Assembly: GCF_025698545.1 (NCBI RefSeq)
Contig: NC_068569.1
Location: 8,060,001-8,124,000 of the forward strand
Length of the DNA stretch: 64,000 nt
Direction: 5' to 3'
Source of the DNA: Gossypium raimondii
Lineage: Eukaryota; Streptophyta; Magnoliopsida; Malvales; Malvaceae
Below the pieces are notes generated by a model, which worked only from the letters and a program-made list of their open reading frames with translations, was not told where the DNA came from and made no database searches. This document shows, one piece after another, positions 1 to 16,497 of this stretch; positions within the stretch are counted from its first letter, which is position 1, and each line of letters opens with the position of its first letter. The translations under genes were made by a program, and so were the position numbers.

Positions 1-842
1 GGATAACTTCGTTGTTATACCTTCTATTTGAGATTTTCCTTTTTAGGGTCTACAAGTAATGTAGAATATCGAATATAATTTCTTTATGATAAAACTAAAA
101 TATAAAATTAATTAAATTTTAAATTATTAAAATAATTTGTCCTTATTTTCTATCAATCACATGAGGACAACATAATTAATATGCCAAAATAACATATTTT
201 AACAAAAAATACTTACGTTTTTAATGCCTAAATTAAGATTTTAAATCAAAACAATCTTTAACCATTTTAAATAATTTTTATCGAAATACAATCACTAACC
301 ATACATTTTAATTTTAATTTATTTAACTGGGGTTATTCTTCTTGTCATTTTCATTCTCTTTTGGTTTCAACTTTAAATGGGAATTACATCTTTTCAAATT
401 AGTGGAACCGCAACTATCAAAAGCTTACTTAATTTCGTGCTTTGTCTAAATATAGGGTTAAAATTACTTAAATTTTATTACACTGTGTGTACCAAAATAT
501 TTTATATTAAAAATATATTTATAAAATTATTTTTATACATAATTAATAATAGAGTGACAATATTACTCATGTGTTGAATTTTCAAATGTTTTTTAGATTA
601 TATAAAATATGAAAAGATAAAAATTCGTATAATAATATTAATTACCTTTAAAAGTAAAGTATTTTAATAATTTTATAACTAGATTTATTATATTAACTTA
701 GTAAACTATTTATTGTAATATAAATGTGATGTTGCTAACTGTGTACAAAAATTATTTGATACTAAATTATTGTATGCTCATTATGTGAGTGAAAAATTTT
801 GTATAATAATTATATTTATAAAAAATATTATTAAAAACAAGA
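1..842. other. AT-rich intergenic DNA, no gene seen
   Basis: This stretch is very AT-rich with frequent stops in all frames. I see no exon with conserved protein character, no RNA gene and no clear terminal repeats. Confidence 0.6.
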
Positions 843-1352
843 GTTAATTGTATTTAACATCTCCAAATTATGACTCTTATTCTAAATGTTCTACTTATAT
901 CTCGAACTATCGATTTCATATCAATCATGTCATTCCATTATTGAAATCGTTAATTTACCCGTTAATGACACATAAAATCTTATATGACATAATAAAAGTT
1001 GAAAATTTTAAATTAAAATAAAAGGTTGTTGCATAACTTTTAAAATTAAAACTAAAGATAAAGTAAGATCGAAAAAGAAGAGAGTGAACAATAGTTTTTG
1101 TAATCGTTCGAAAACCTCAAAACCATTATTTTTACAACATCATTTCTACGATATTCATTTATTTTTAAAAATCATTTAAATTATGCCACATAAGATTTGA
1201 CGTTTCATTTAATGGTTAAATTAATGATTTTAGTAATGGAAGGACTTTATTGATATAACATTGACAATTTAATGATGTAATTAGAATGTTTTAAAATTTG
1301 GAAACCAATTTAAAATGAGTGTCATAACTTGGGATGTTTAGTGCAATTAATT
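843..1352. repeat. TIR (foldback) element, family B, full copy
   Basis: The left end (gttaattgtatttaacatct) and the reverse complement of the right end (aattaattgcactaaacatc) match over roughly 45 bp with scattered differences, so the segment is an inverted-repeat element of about 510 bp. It has no coding capacity. Related copies lie at 35934-36414 (full) and 41228-41440 (right half only). A non-autonomous MITE is the best reading; the superfamily is unknown because no convincing target duplication was found. Confidence 0.55.
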
Positions 1353-2294
1353 CTAAAACAAATGAGAGTTTAGCTAAATTGGTTAAGTTAGGCTATAGGT
1401 TTGTGTTCAAATTCCATTACTTTCCATGTTAGTTTAATTTTTTAAAATTTTTTATATAAAATATAAAATGAGTGTCCAATCAAAATTTAAATTGATTTTT
1501 ATATATTTTATATAAACATAATAATAAAATTAATCCTCAACATTTAATTTTTTTATTAAATCAGCCTTTATTTTTTTAGTTAATTTTGGCCATTAATCTT
1601 TCAAAATAGTCAAATGAATTTTTAAATGTAAATGTTAATTAAAATATTAATTTTTTAATAATGTTGGCTGTCAACCTACATGATAGTCCATAAAATTTTA
1701 TATTGACGTGACACTATTTATCTTTTATCTTTGTGCTAATGATTAATTTAAATTTTATAAAATATTTAAAAATTTAAAATTTAAAAAATTTAAAAAAAGA
1801 ATGAAGTATATGTGAATTGCTCGCTATAAAATTTAAAAATTTAACATTTTAATTAGTATTTTCATTAAAAATAACAATTTAATACTTTTGAAAGATTGAA
1901 GGTAAAATTTAGTTTTTTTTTCTAAAATTAAGAGCCAAATTTAATTTTAAAAAGTAAATGTCAAATTTAAAAGATGTAAAACTTTATAAATTTTATATAA
2001 AAGGATGAAAATTTTAGCTGACATAAACTTTTAAAAAGAAGTACATTTATCTAATTTAGGGCCTTATAATGAAGTACGTGGGTTTGCGCTTTCGACATGT
2101 GGCGATTTCTGTCTAATGACGTGGCGATTCCTTAAACCCAAATTAAACCCTTACAAGTTACTACCGTGCTGTTGCCGCCCCTGGCATTGTCTCCTCTGCA
2201 TCATCACACTCACGGCGAAGTGCAGTCAAATTAAACTTCCAATTGAAAGCGTATATTTTCCCAGGTTTTTGTGGTACCCATATTCAGCTCTAAG
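1353..2294. other. Intergenic DNA upstream of GET3, with a weak foldback
   Basis: About 1528-1975 has loosely complementary ends rich in aaatttaatttt-like sequence and may be an old foldback repeat. The 2.05-2.29 kb part is less AT-rich and probably holds the promoter and 5' UTR of the GET3-type gene. No clear TATA box was seen there. Confidence 0.4.
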
Positions 2295-5482
<3,188 letters not shown>

Positions 5483-6142
5483 TTTTATTTTATTTTTTGG
5501 GTTGTTATTTTAGAATTTTATTTGTAACACTAATTTTATCCTACCTTATGGTATCTAAACAGATTCATATAGAACTTGTAATTATCCGATAAAGCCTTCA
5601 AATTAAATCCAACTAAGAACAATTGTATCAGTAAATATAATAAATAAAAAGTATTAAGTATTAAGAAAAATTGCATGGTGATGCTGCAAACTGTTTTGCT
5701 AGTGGTTTTCTTTGTCATGAGTTATTTTGCTTAGATTAGGTTGTTATGTGGTTTGAAATATTTAATCCTACTTGATTTTGATATTTTCTTCTTATAATTA
5801 AACAAAAGAAATTAACTTTTCTAAAATAAAATTGCAAACTTTGATTTGGTAGTAGATTAATGATTTAACCTAAAATTCAAAACATGAGTTTGGTCGCTCT
5901 ACTACGTTGTGGCCCAATCAAAGAAGAGAGCGGCAAGAAATGGAAGGAGGTTCTAGAAGCATTTCTTTCTTCATTAAAAAAAAAAAGGGAAGAAAGAAAG
6001 CTAAACCCTACCGGAAGAGACTCTACGTACTTGCAACTTATTAGTTCCCTACCTGCCTCCCTATTCACCTTCTCTCAAAACTAGCAAGAAAAATAACGCC
6101 TTTTTTTTTTGTGATCTTAGTTTGCCTTTTTGGTCTTCGAAA
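5483..6142. promoter_or_regulatory. GET3 3' flank and CPN60A promoter/5' UTR
   Basis: The AT-rich left part is the 3' flank of the GET3 gene. The right part, from about 5880, is richer in G/C and purine tracts and should hold the CPN60A promoter and 5' UTR. A CCAAT sequence lies at about 5915. No clear TATA box was found, so the transcription start is undefined. The two genes run in the same direction about 660 bp apart. Confidence 0.45.
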
Positions 6143-9100
6143 ATGGCCTCTGCTAATGCTCTTTCTTCTGCTTCTGTTCTTTGCACCTCAAAACAGGTAT
6201 TTCCTTTCATTCCCTCATTTCATTTTCCCTACTGTTAACTGCTACAACACTGGTTTCTGAGAGGCGCAGTGTTACCTGATGCCTTTGGAACTTTTCTTCT
6301 TCTTCTTTTTTTTTGTATCTGGGTATTGGAGAAGTGATGAAACACGTGTGTTCTTTAGAGTTTCTAATGGGGTTGTTGTTTATGATTGCAGGGGAGTCTG
6401 GGTAGGAGGGGAAATCAGCGCCAGAACCAAAGAGTAAACTATAGGCAAGGAAATAGCCGATTTGGTGTGAGAGCTTGTGCAAAGGAAATTGCTTTTGACC
6501 AGAGCTCCAGGGCTGCTATGCAAGCTGGCATTGATAAGCTTGCTGATGCTGTTGGCCTTACTCTTGGTCCTAGGGGTAACTTTCTTTTTCCCCATCATTA
6601 GTTCATTATTCATTGTTTCTTTAAATAATCTTGTTAGTCTACTCTATTTCTGGCTAAAGGAATAAAAAGCTGATCCGCTCATTCGAATAGGATTGCAAAA
6701 TCCGAACTGCTCGATGGATTCCGAACCGATCCGTCCCTGATAGAGTATATATATATTTTGTTTGAAAAGTGGATGTGGGATGGGGCTGGGGCTGGGTGGA
6801 TTTTTTCTTTTACATAGTGGGTATGGAACGATTATGATAATTGCACGTTCCTCCTTGAATTATAATAACATAATATAGAAAAAATCATTTTTTAAAGAAT
6901 TATGTGTAAATATTTTCTTACAGTTTAAATGATTGAAAATTTTGAAAAACTAAAAGATAAATAGAAAAAATTAAATTGAAGCTGAGTGGGGTGGGGATGG
7001 ATGCATCCAAACACCCATGGAAATGATAGTGATTTTCAAGATTATGTATCCATAGTGGAACGGGGCGGGTGGGGAGTAGAGCATGCCAATTGTGGAGCGG
7101 TAGTGGATTTAGAAATATCTCCCCCGGGCCCCCTCCATTGCTATCCCTACATTTGAATAGAATAAAATGTCAGAAATGTTGTGATTTGCATGTTTTAGAG
7201 AGTGCAGTTCAGACTCATAATCGTTTCATGTATATATGTATTGTTAGAGTATCAGTCAAGAAACAGTGACTGTGGTCAAAGCAGGTGAGATCAGTTGTTA
7301 CCATATTTGTTAGATTCATGACTAACTCAGTTGGTGGATTTTGTGCATGTGTACTTTAGCTCATTGATGTATAAATAGCTCACTTCTTGGTTAATGAAGG
7401 TATGCTGATTTGATCCTTCTCATCAGATCAAGTCTATTGCTTCCTCAATTTTGTTTCAACTTTCATTTTCTTGTCTTGATAATTCAATTTAGTGGTTTTC
7501 TGTCATGTACATGCCTTTAACTAATGCGTTATTCTCCAACTTAGAAGTTAGAAAATTTGTAGTTGCTTTTGTATTATCTTTAAATGATTGCTAGTATCAA
7601 TTGTATTAACTATAACATGTTTGGGTATTCTAAAGGGAGGAATGTTGTCTTGGATGAATATGGAAGTCCAAAGGTAGTCAATGATGGAGTGACTATAGCC
7701 AGAGCAATTGAGCTTCCTAATGCCATGGAAAATGCTGGTGCAGCTCTTATTAGAGAGGTCCCATAATCATTTTAGTGTTCTCCTGATTATATTTTTTGAT
7801 AAGTCTTGAATCTCACCTTGACAATGGTCATTGGAACTGACATCTTTTGTTGCCCTTTGGCTGTGGGATGAAGGTTGCTAGTAAAACTAATGACTCTGCT
7901 GGTGATGGGACAACTACGGCATCCGTACTTGCACGGGAAATAATCAAACTAGGACTTCTGAGTGTTACCTCTGGTGCTAATCCAGTCTCAGTAAAGAGGG
8001 GTATCGATAAAACTGTACAAGGGTTGGTAGAAGAACTCGAAAAGAAGGCCAGGCCTGTTAAAGGTCGTGATGATATCAAAGGTATTTTGCACAATTATAA
8101 ATCGTATTCTCACACCAAAACAATGTGCCACTAGGCACTAAGGAACAAGCTTCTCTTTATTATTTGTTGTATAATGCAATACTTATGCTTTTTGCTTTTC
8201 AGCTGTGGCTTCTGTTTCTTCTGGAAATGATGACCTTATTGGAACAATGATTGCTGATGCAATTGACAAAGTTGGACCTGATGGTGTTTTGTCCATTGAG
8301 TCATCGTCCTCATTTGAGACCACAGTTGATGTTGAGGAAGGAATGGAGGTATGTCTTGTTTTAGATATGTAACCCACTGATATTATTTCTTTTTCACTTG
8401 ATATAAGTAACCTGGATATTTTGGTGGCAGTTGGAAGCCTGATTTAATTCGAATTATCTTTGTTTCTTTTTCTTTGGACTTCCAGATTGACAGAGGTTAC
8501 ATCTCCCCACAATTTGTAACAAACCCTGAGAAATTGGTTTGTGAGTTTGAGAATGCAAGAGTGTTGGTAACTGATCAAAAGATTTCAGCTATAAAAGACA
8601 TCATTCCCCTGTTAGAAAAGGCCACTCAATTAAGATCTCCTTTGCTTATAATTGCTGAGGATGTGAGTGGAGAGGCTCTGGCCACACTTGTGGTGAACAA
8701 GCTGCGTGGCATTCTCAATGTTGCAGCCATTAAAGCTCCTGGTTTTGGTGAAAGGAGAAAAGCTCTCCTTCAAGATATTGCCATTCTGACTGGTATCTTA
8801 GTTACAATATCTATTTTTCTGATGGAACATTATGCCATGATTTATAGTGTTTATTTCATTATCTAAACTGTAGGTGCTGAGTTCCAAGCTAGTGATTTGG
8901 GTTTGCTCGTGGAGAATACCTCAGGTGAGCAGCTTGGTATAGCCAGAAAGGTGATCATTACCAAGGATTCGACTCAACTAATTGCTGAGGCAGCCTCAAA
9001 GGATGAGATACAAACTAGGGTGGCACAACTAAAAAAAGAGCTAGCTCAGACAGATTCTGTCTATGATTCAGAAAAATTGGCAGAAAGGATTGCCAAGCTA

Positions 9101-9801
9101 TCTGGTGGTGTTGCAGTCATTAAGGTGGGGGCTGCAACAGAGACTGAACTTGAGGATCGTAAGCTACGGATTGAAGATGCGAAGAATGCTACATTTGCTG
9201 CCATAGAGGAAGGAATTGTGCCTGGTGGTGGTGCTGCATTAGTTCATCTTTCAAGTTGTGTTCCTGCAATTAAGGAGAAGCTTGAAGACGCAGATGAGCG
9301 CTTGGGAGCTGACATTGTGCAGAAGGTAAACTTGCTGAAGCTTTGGTGTCAAAATGAAAATTCTATTTAGTGTGACCCTTTCAAGGACCATGTTCGATAA
9401 ATGTGAACTGCAGTCAGTGAGACTTGGTACTCGTGATATACCATATGCTTTTAACCTGATGAACATTAATGCTCCAAATATAAAACTATACTGATTCATT
9501 TTATTGCATGCAGGCTCTGGTTGCACCAGCTTCGTTGATAGCTCAAAATGCAGGAATGGAAGGTGAGGTGGTGGTGGAGAAGGTGAAGAGTAGTGAATGG
9601 GAGGTTGGTTACAATGCTATGACAGACAAATTTGAGAACTTGCTGGAGGCTGGAGTTATTGACCCAGCAAAGGTAACAAGATGTGCTCTGCAGAATGCTT
9701 CTTCAGTTGCAGGAATGGTCCTTACCACTCAGGCCATTGTTGTTGAGAAGCCCAAGCCAAAGGCTTCTGCCGCCGCTGCTCCATCAGGTCTTGCTGTATA
9801 A
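6143..9801 (+). CDS. CPN60A: Chloroplast chaperonin 60 subunit alpha (RuBisCO-binding protein alpha)
   Basis: Eight exons: 6143-6196, 6392-6575, 7636-7757, 7874-8081, 8203-8348, 8486-8792, 8874-9325 and 9514-9801. They join in phase to 586 aa, the length I recall for the Arabidopsis protein. Residues 1 to about 46 are a Ser/Ala- and Arg-rich plastid transit peptide, and the mature chain starts near CAKEIAFDQ. The group I chaperonin ATP motif [11 protein letters not shown] sits at 126-136. The apical-domain region with [14 protein letters not shown] and the equatorial [12 protein letters not shown] segment are intact. The C-terminus is Lys/Pro/Ala-rich and lacks the GGM repeat of GroEL, as is usual for plastid alpha subunits. 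It forms hetero-oligomers with Cpn60 beta in the stroma and folds RuBisCO large subunit and other proteins. Intron 2 (1,060 bp) is much the longest and holds repetitive G/C-rich debris. Confidence 0.96.
6576..7635 (+). other. Long intron 2 of CPN60A with repeat debris
   Basis: This intron is about five times longer than the others in the gene. Between about 6665 and 7130 it contains G-rich strings such as gggatggggctggggctggg and gggtggggatggatgc, separated by AT-rich sequence, and Arg/Gly-type short repeats on the opposite strand. It looks like an old inserted low-complexity or TIR element, but no clean ends were found. Confidence 0.4.
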
Positions 9802-12800
9802 TGAGTAGGATATATGCGCTCATTAGGTTTTCTGAAGATGAAGAGCAGTATTCTTGCCGTGAATCACAAGAAAATGCCAAATGAATAGAGATTGTCCTTG
9901 TAAGAAAATTTTCCTTTTATTTTTGTTTTTCTCTTGTATGGACTAATAACGAAACAGCTTTATCTTGGGATTTGCGAAAATATAAAGCTTACGATTCATG
10001 CTTACAAACATACAACTCAACCACTGATTTTGCTTTAGAAGTTTTCCTAGGAAATGAAAGAGTATGATTAGGTTTGCTTGCCTGCATCATTTTGAAGTTA
10101 ACAAACGTTGCAACATGAAAGCTACTTGTACTTTGGTGGTAGAACCTAAAGACAGAGAACTCCATCGAAGTATTTGTTGAGCAGCAAAGTTGTAGGATGC
10201 TACAATCCGTTTCCTATGGTTTTTTTTTTCAGTCCAGTGGTAAGTAGGCTTCTACTCTCACCCCCTTATTTCATAGTGGTGGACCGTTGATCAGTTCTAC
10301 CAGACATGATGAGCAAGTCAACTTAGGGTAGGGCCACTCAATTTTGTTGGACCCTTAAAAGCATTTTAGATGTAGGGTAATTAAAAACAACGGCACTGAC
10401 TCGAACACAATTCTCAGTAATTTACAAGTGCACGTCAAACTTTTTTTCAGACATTAATTGATGGTACATGATAACCATCAATAATAACATCATACCTCCA
10501 ACTATTCAAGATTTTAATTTCTTGAGAGGTAAATGTTCATGAAAATCAGGCATCGCCTCAATTATGTTTTTCCTTCGTTTTTTTTTTTTTTTTTCAAAAT
10601 TTGCTCGATTTATCTATGTAGGCTATTTTCTCCAACGTTGGTCTCACGTGGTGAATATCCTCTAAAGCAAGTCGATATCAAGAGGTTCGAAGATAAGAAT
10701 CTATTAGACATCACATGATTGGTGTTTTATGAAAGCTATGGTGCGGCTGGCCATGGTCCCCGTCCCTTTCCGGATTCCAATTCAATGCGTTTATAAAACT
10801 CTCTGTTTTCTATCACGACAAGCAGGTCTGGTGGGTGATAACTGCTCCATTATGCATCACATGGAACAGCCAAAACTAGATTGACAATGACCCTTAACCT
10901 CTTCTTTTAGATTCGAATACACGTGAAGTTGAGAAACAAATGGGGATGTGTGCAAATGTAAGTTTGATAGACGGGATAGGCTTTATTCACACATTGTCAA
11001 CATTGATAGTTCGAGTTAAAGAGCGTGTGATATTTTTCGGCAAGCTGCATTCTAATAGTTCAACAACCACAAGACAGACGGATTCACGTGCCTCAACTCC
11101 CTCTCCCTTATAATGGAAAAGAATGGCCTACATCTTTCAATTTGTTACTTTTATTATTTTTCTCTGGTTTGGTACTTTTCCATTATTTTGGTAATTTCTT
11201 GTAATATTGTTAAGGCTAAAATATATCACATTTTGTCATATGAATTTCTTTTAAATAATTGTATATTTTTTAAATAAATTCAAATTTTCAAAAAATATAC
11301 AAACTTCAAGATTATACAAAATTATAAAAGAGAATTAGATTTCAGATATATATAAATTTATGCTAGTGGTATTTGCATACGTGGTAATTATTTACTCCTA
11401 TTAATGGTACGTGAGTTCTACCAAATATAATGCTCATTTTTAATAAAATATTATAATTTTGGTATTCAATTAGTTGTGTGTGTATTTTTTTAGATTTTAT
11501 ATTAACAACATCTTTAAAATAGTCTTTATTACTTTATAAAAGTAATATGATTTCAATAATTTCATGATTAAGTTGGAATTTAGTTGATGAGTGACACTAA
11601 TTTAATCAAATTCTTAAGTAATAATTAGATTAAATTACGGTATATCCAAATTGTAGGATAAAATAAAAGTATATAATAAATATATTTATAGAAGTAGATA
11701 CCTACTTTCAATAAACAATTTTATGATTCAATCTCAAGACAAAATTATATAACAAATGCATTTATAAAGTTGATAAAAATAAATATTTATTTATTTTATA
11801 CAACACACCATTAACAAGTACTACTCGAAGATTAAATACTAAATCGTAAATATGTGATAAACAACTTTGGCCGATAAATTAAACACTAGAGCCCAAATAC
11901 CCGCTTCCTTTAATTGTATAATTAAGTGACAGAATTCAAACTAATAAATACTTATTTTTCAAATATTTCAACAATTATTTTTGAAATTTAAGGTTTTATT
12001 GCTTTTGGTTAAAATTAACCTAATCCTATTCATCTCTTTCTCTTAAGAAAATGGTGGAGTTAAAATGAAATTAGTTGTGAGATTATATCACATGTGGTCC
12101 CAGTTCTAAATTGGAAGATTATTCTTTAATAAAATACTGTTATTAATAGGAATCATGAGAAAGACATGACACTTAATACAAATGATAAATAAATTGCTAT
12201 AAACATATATCATGTCAGTAAAGTAATTTAAAAAAAAAAAGTAGACAAATGGAAGTAAATGCAATACATGATTAATTTAAAAAAAAAACAAACTAAAAAT
12301 GCATCAACTTGATTAAATTGTGAAAAATTTGTATCCTAGCCTCGCCATCATCAAATCAATCTGACGATGAATATCGATCTAGTAAGAAAAAATTGTCAAA
12401 AGTCCCAAGAGACCCACCACATCAGCGATGCATGAAAGATCAATTTTCAAATGACCTATCATTCTCATCATCTTGAATCTATTATCATCACTATTATCTA
12501 TCATAATAAAGCTCTTCGAGATCGGTTCCTAATATAATTGACGTCACCCTTGTATTGGTAAATCTCACATTTATGTCAGAACATGACTAAAAGTAAAAAA
12601 ATTAAAATTAAAATTAAAATTACCTCTGCCTTCAAAGAAAACAAAAAAATACAAAATAAAACCACCGAATTCTGGATAAAATAAAATAAAATTATGAAAA
12701 ACATGGTGGAGAAGTTGCGACGAACAAATAACTCGAAGCAAAAAATTAAACTTAAAAAGGGTGAACGGTTAGGTTAGGAATTTTTGAATGACAAATTGGA

Positions 12801-14674
12801 AGGTTATTTAAATTAGTGTGTGAAAGAAAAAAAGAAGAGAAAAAGGAAAGTGTGCATATGCGAGCCTCCTAGTAATAAAGTATATATATTCCCTTTGGAT
12901 GTGATTGATTCCCGAGAAAATTTAAATTTTTGGTTGCCCAACAGCTCAAAATAACTTTTGCTTTTTCTGATTCAAAATCATATAAAAACGCCTTATTCCG
13001 AAATCCGAACCCTGTTTATATTACCTTTTTGAATTTCATGTTCTAATTCTGGTATGTTCATTTTGGTAGCAATGTAGGAACCAAGTCTCTCACTTATGTT
13101 CATTTTTATTTATGTTTATATTTTTTAAATAAATAAAAACATATTTAACTAGCAATTAGAGTATAGATGTTATCCTATTGGATAGGTCTTTTTAAAGCAT
13201 ATAATGTTTTTTGCTAAAATGTTGAAAACGCAGATTAAAGCAACGATTCTCTCCACCTGCACCACCGATGCTTTCTTTGCAATCCATTTCCAACCAAGGA
13301 AAATTATATATATTGTAGATAGTGAACATCTAACAGAATAGATTCTTTTCATATATTCATTATATTAAATTATAACATATTAATTAAAATTTTATACAAA
13401 AATTAAATGTGATCTAAGTTGAGAGAAGAAAATCATGACATCATAAATTCTAATTTTTTAAAATTTATCAAAATATAAAAATATAAACACATTAAAATAA
13501 ATAAATAAATCATACACATAGATTGTATGAAAAAACAAAACCAAATTTCATTTAAATTCAAGATTTAATGTATACCTTGCGTGTATCTTTCCAACTTTCC
13601 CATCTTCTTCTTAGCTTTGCTATAATTACAACAATGTTTTAGTAGACATTTTAAAGCTTTATTATATCTTCCTTTGATTCTATTTCTATCTTAGATTGTA
13701 GAATATGAAGGGCCCCTTGTTTTGGGTATGGAATATATGACTTTTTCTTTGATTGTTGGAAGTCAAGACCTCTCGAATTGACGATGTCAATATTCTTCAA
13801 AACTACAATCAATTTTATTGTTATTGCCATCCATCTCCCCTGGGTAAAAGGGTAATTTGCCACAACAATAACACAATAAATGTGTATCCATTTCAGTTTA
13901 ATTATAATATGAGTTTTTAAACACATTACTCATTTTTTTCTCCAAAAAGCAGATTACAATTTTAAACATGCGTTCATTAGTATTGGTTGTTTATAAGAAT
14001 TGTAATGAAAATAAACACATGAAATGCACAGGCGCAGACTCATGGATGGGGGCGCCAACACCGCTGTAATATTTGGAAATTTTTCCCAGTGGAGAAGGGG
14101 ACGAAAGTTAAGTTCATCCATCGCATTGGATTGTGTACCCATGGTTTATTTGGAGTTTAGTCCTGTTACCTACCTCGTCAAAGGTTTTTGCCAACCGCAC
14201 TATTCACACTTGGAAATTCAAACCTTCTTTCTTATTTCTTTTACGGGTAGATATATTTATCCATACCTAAATTTAGTTTCAATTTTTAAACACACATTTA
14301 AATTTTTTTATCCAATTTGGCATTTAAATCTGACTTTCTATTGAGTTGAAATGATACCAATCAATCACGATCAACTTACTCGTGCCACACATTACATATC
14401 GTCAGTTAAATCTAAATTTTAAAAAACTCAAAAAATGTAAGCATTTACTAAAACTTAAAAAAATAAAAAATATATATAAATTTCAAAAAATTATAAAAAG
14501 AAATTTACTGAATTTGAAAGGATACCAACCATCCACAATCTCGAACAACTTATAAAGTCTACTACTCAACGTGGAAGCTAGGAATGTTGCATAACTTAAG
14601 GCGACCCATCGCCCTATCCTATCGAATCATCTGCAGAGTCAGACGGAGAGAACTGCAATTTAATATATATTTTT
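9802..14674. other. Gene-poor intergenic DNA after CPN60A
   Basis: The first 200 bases are the CPN60A 3' UTR and flank. The rest is AT-rich (especially 11.1-13.5 kb) with only short random reading frames. A less AT-rich patch at 12.35-12.56 kb and another near 14.02-14.15 kb have no recognisable protein or RNA. No tRNA or rRNA was seen. Confidence 0.5.
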
Positions 14675-15332
14675 GTTGGGAGTAGACCTGTCTATGGGCC
14701 GGGAGGCCCGGCCCGGCCCGACGGCCCGCTCGAAATATGGGAGGGTTTGGGTAAAAATATAGGCTCGAAATATGGGCTTGGGCAAAATTTTAGGCCCGTT
14801 TTAAAAATGGGCAGACTTGAACTAGATTTTTGGCCCGTGCCCGGCCCGCCCCTTAAAAAATATTAAATATATATTTTTTATTTTTAAAATGTAATAGTTT
14901 TTTATTTTAAGTTTATTTACTTCCATTTCCTTGATTAGTGTTACAAAATAATAATAATAAAACATCAAGTTTGTTTTACTAATCAAATGTTATATTTTGT
15001 TACAACAATTAATACAATTAATAATTTGATAAATTTACTAATCAAATGTTAGATTTTATTACAACAATTAATACAATTAACAATTAACAATTAATAATTA
15101 ATAATTTGATAATTTTAATAACAATTAGTTTTAATTTTATTAAAAAAATAATTTTAATTTTAATTTTAATTAAAAACGGGCCGAGTCGGGCTCGGGCCCA
15201 TATTTCTTCTTCGGGCCGGGCCTGGGCAAAATCTCAGGCCCATATTTTGGGCCGGGCCTAGTGAACGGGTTAAAAATTTTTTGTGGGCTCGGCCCGAACC
15301 CGGCCCGGCCCATGGACAGGTCTAGTTGGGAG
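14675..15332. mobile_element. hAT-like MITE (642 bp) with perfect 8-bp target duplication, family A
   Basis: The element proper is 14683-15324. It begins tagacctgtctatgggccgg and ends with the near-perfect inverse of that (19 of 20 bases). It is flanked on both sides by gttgggag (14675-14682 and 15325-15332), an exact 8-bp target site duplication. An 8-bp duplication with short terminal repeats is characteristic of the hAT superfamily. The subterminal 100-150 bp on each side are rich in gggcccggcc strings and complementary, while the interior is AT-rich and non-coding. It must be mobilised in trans. The intact duplication suggests a fairly recent insertion. Confidence 0.88.
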
Positions 15333-16497
15333 TTAGGGCAGTGTGAAGTCGGACATTTTTTAGGGGATAAAATGAAATTTTAATTTTTAATAATTTATAT
15401 TTTATTATTTTTAAATGATTAAATTAAAATTTTATAATTTTAAAGAAGGTTAAAGTATAATTTTACTTTTACTAATTTAAAATTTTAATTTTTTTAAAGA
15501 ACTAAAATAATAATTTTTCATTTTAAAGGGTCGAAGCACGAGCCAGCACCTGGATTCCCTTCTGAGTTAGGGAAAGGAAAATCCAGTTTAACTCTCTCAA
15601 GTGGACTTTAATACTAAGGCAGGTCATATCGATGGGCGGTTGATAACGTAGCTTGTTTATTTATAAGGTGGGATTAGTTAAAGTCGTTAAGGTAAAGCCA
15701 AGAGCAATGAGGTAGCCTTGAAATTCTCCCCTACTGCATTAGACCGTGAGCGTGTTCAAACCGTGTTTTACACTTTCTAAGTTATGTCGCACCGAAGATG
15801 GCATTATAATATGAAAAAGCACAGATTGACAACTCAAAGCACAACGACAAGGTGCCTGGTCGTTGTCCATGACTGATAACAATATCCAATTGTTCTAATT
15901 ATAACGTTAACGAGTATTTTAAGAGCTTATGCGATATTAATATAGATACCTCATCATTTTAGTTTTTTTTTAATGCATTGGATTATTTTATAAATATTTG
16001 ATAGTTTCGTTCAAGATAGGTTTTCTTTTGATTATTGTTGAAGATAAGTTGATTAAGCCAAGTGGGGGCACTTGTTGTGGCCATTTTACTCAAATTTTAC
16101 AAAACCAACCATGGAACTTCAAATAAATTAAAAAGATAATTATGAGCATATTATTTATCTATGTATTTTCTATTTTGTTTATTATTTTCTGTTTTAATTA
16201 ATTAAATATATGGTTTTTTCATAAAAATATTTTTATTTTCAACTAAATATTTAATTCAATTACATATTAATATTGAGATGTATTTTATGTAAAGGAATAA
16301 AGAAAAAAAGAATGTCTCAAAATTAATATATATAATTAAATTTAAATTTAAATAAAATATATTTATCATCAATAACATTTTTTAAAAAATAAACTTACAA
16401 CCAATGATTTTTTTTTGGATAAAAAACTAGATAAGTTAGGTACAATTATCTAGTAAAATTTAATGGATTTTTTTGTAAATAATTATAAGCCTTCATT
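15333..16497. other. Intergenic DNA with a fragment of repeat family C
   Basis: About 15355-15540 resembles 18205-18450: both start near tttttaggggg, pass through AT-rich text with attttaactttactaatttaaaattttt, and end near cattttaaaggg/cattttagagg. This looks like a second dispersed element, here without its final end. The remainder shows no gene. Confidence 0.4.
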
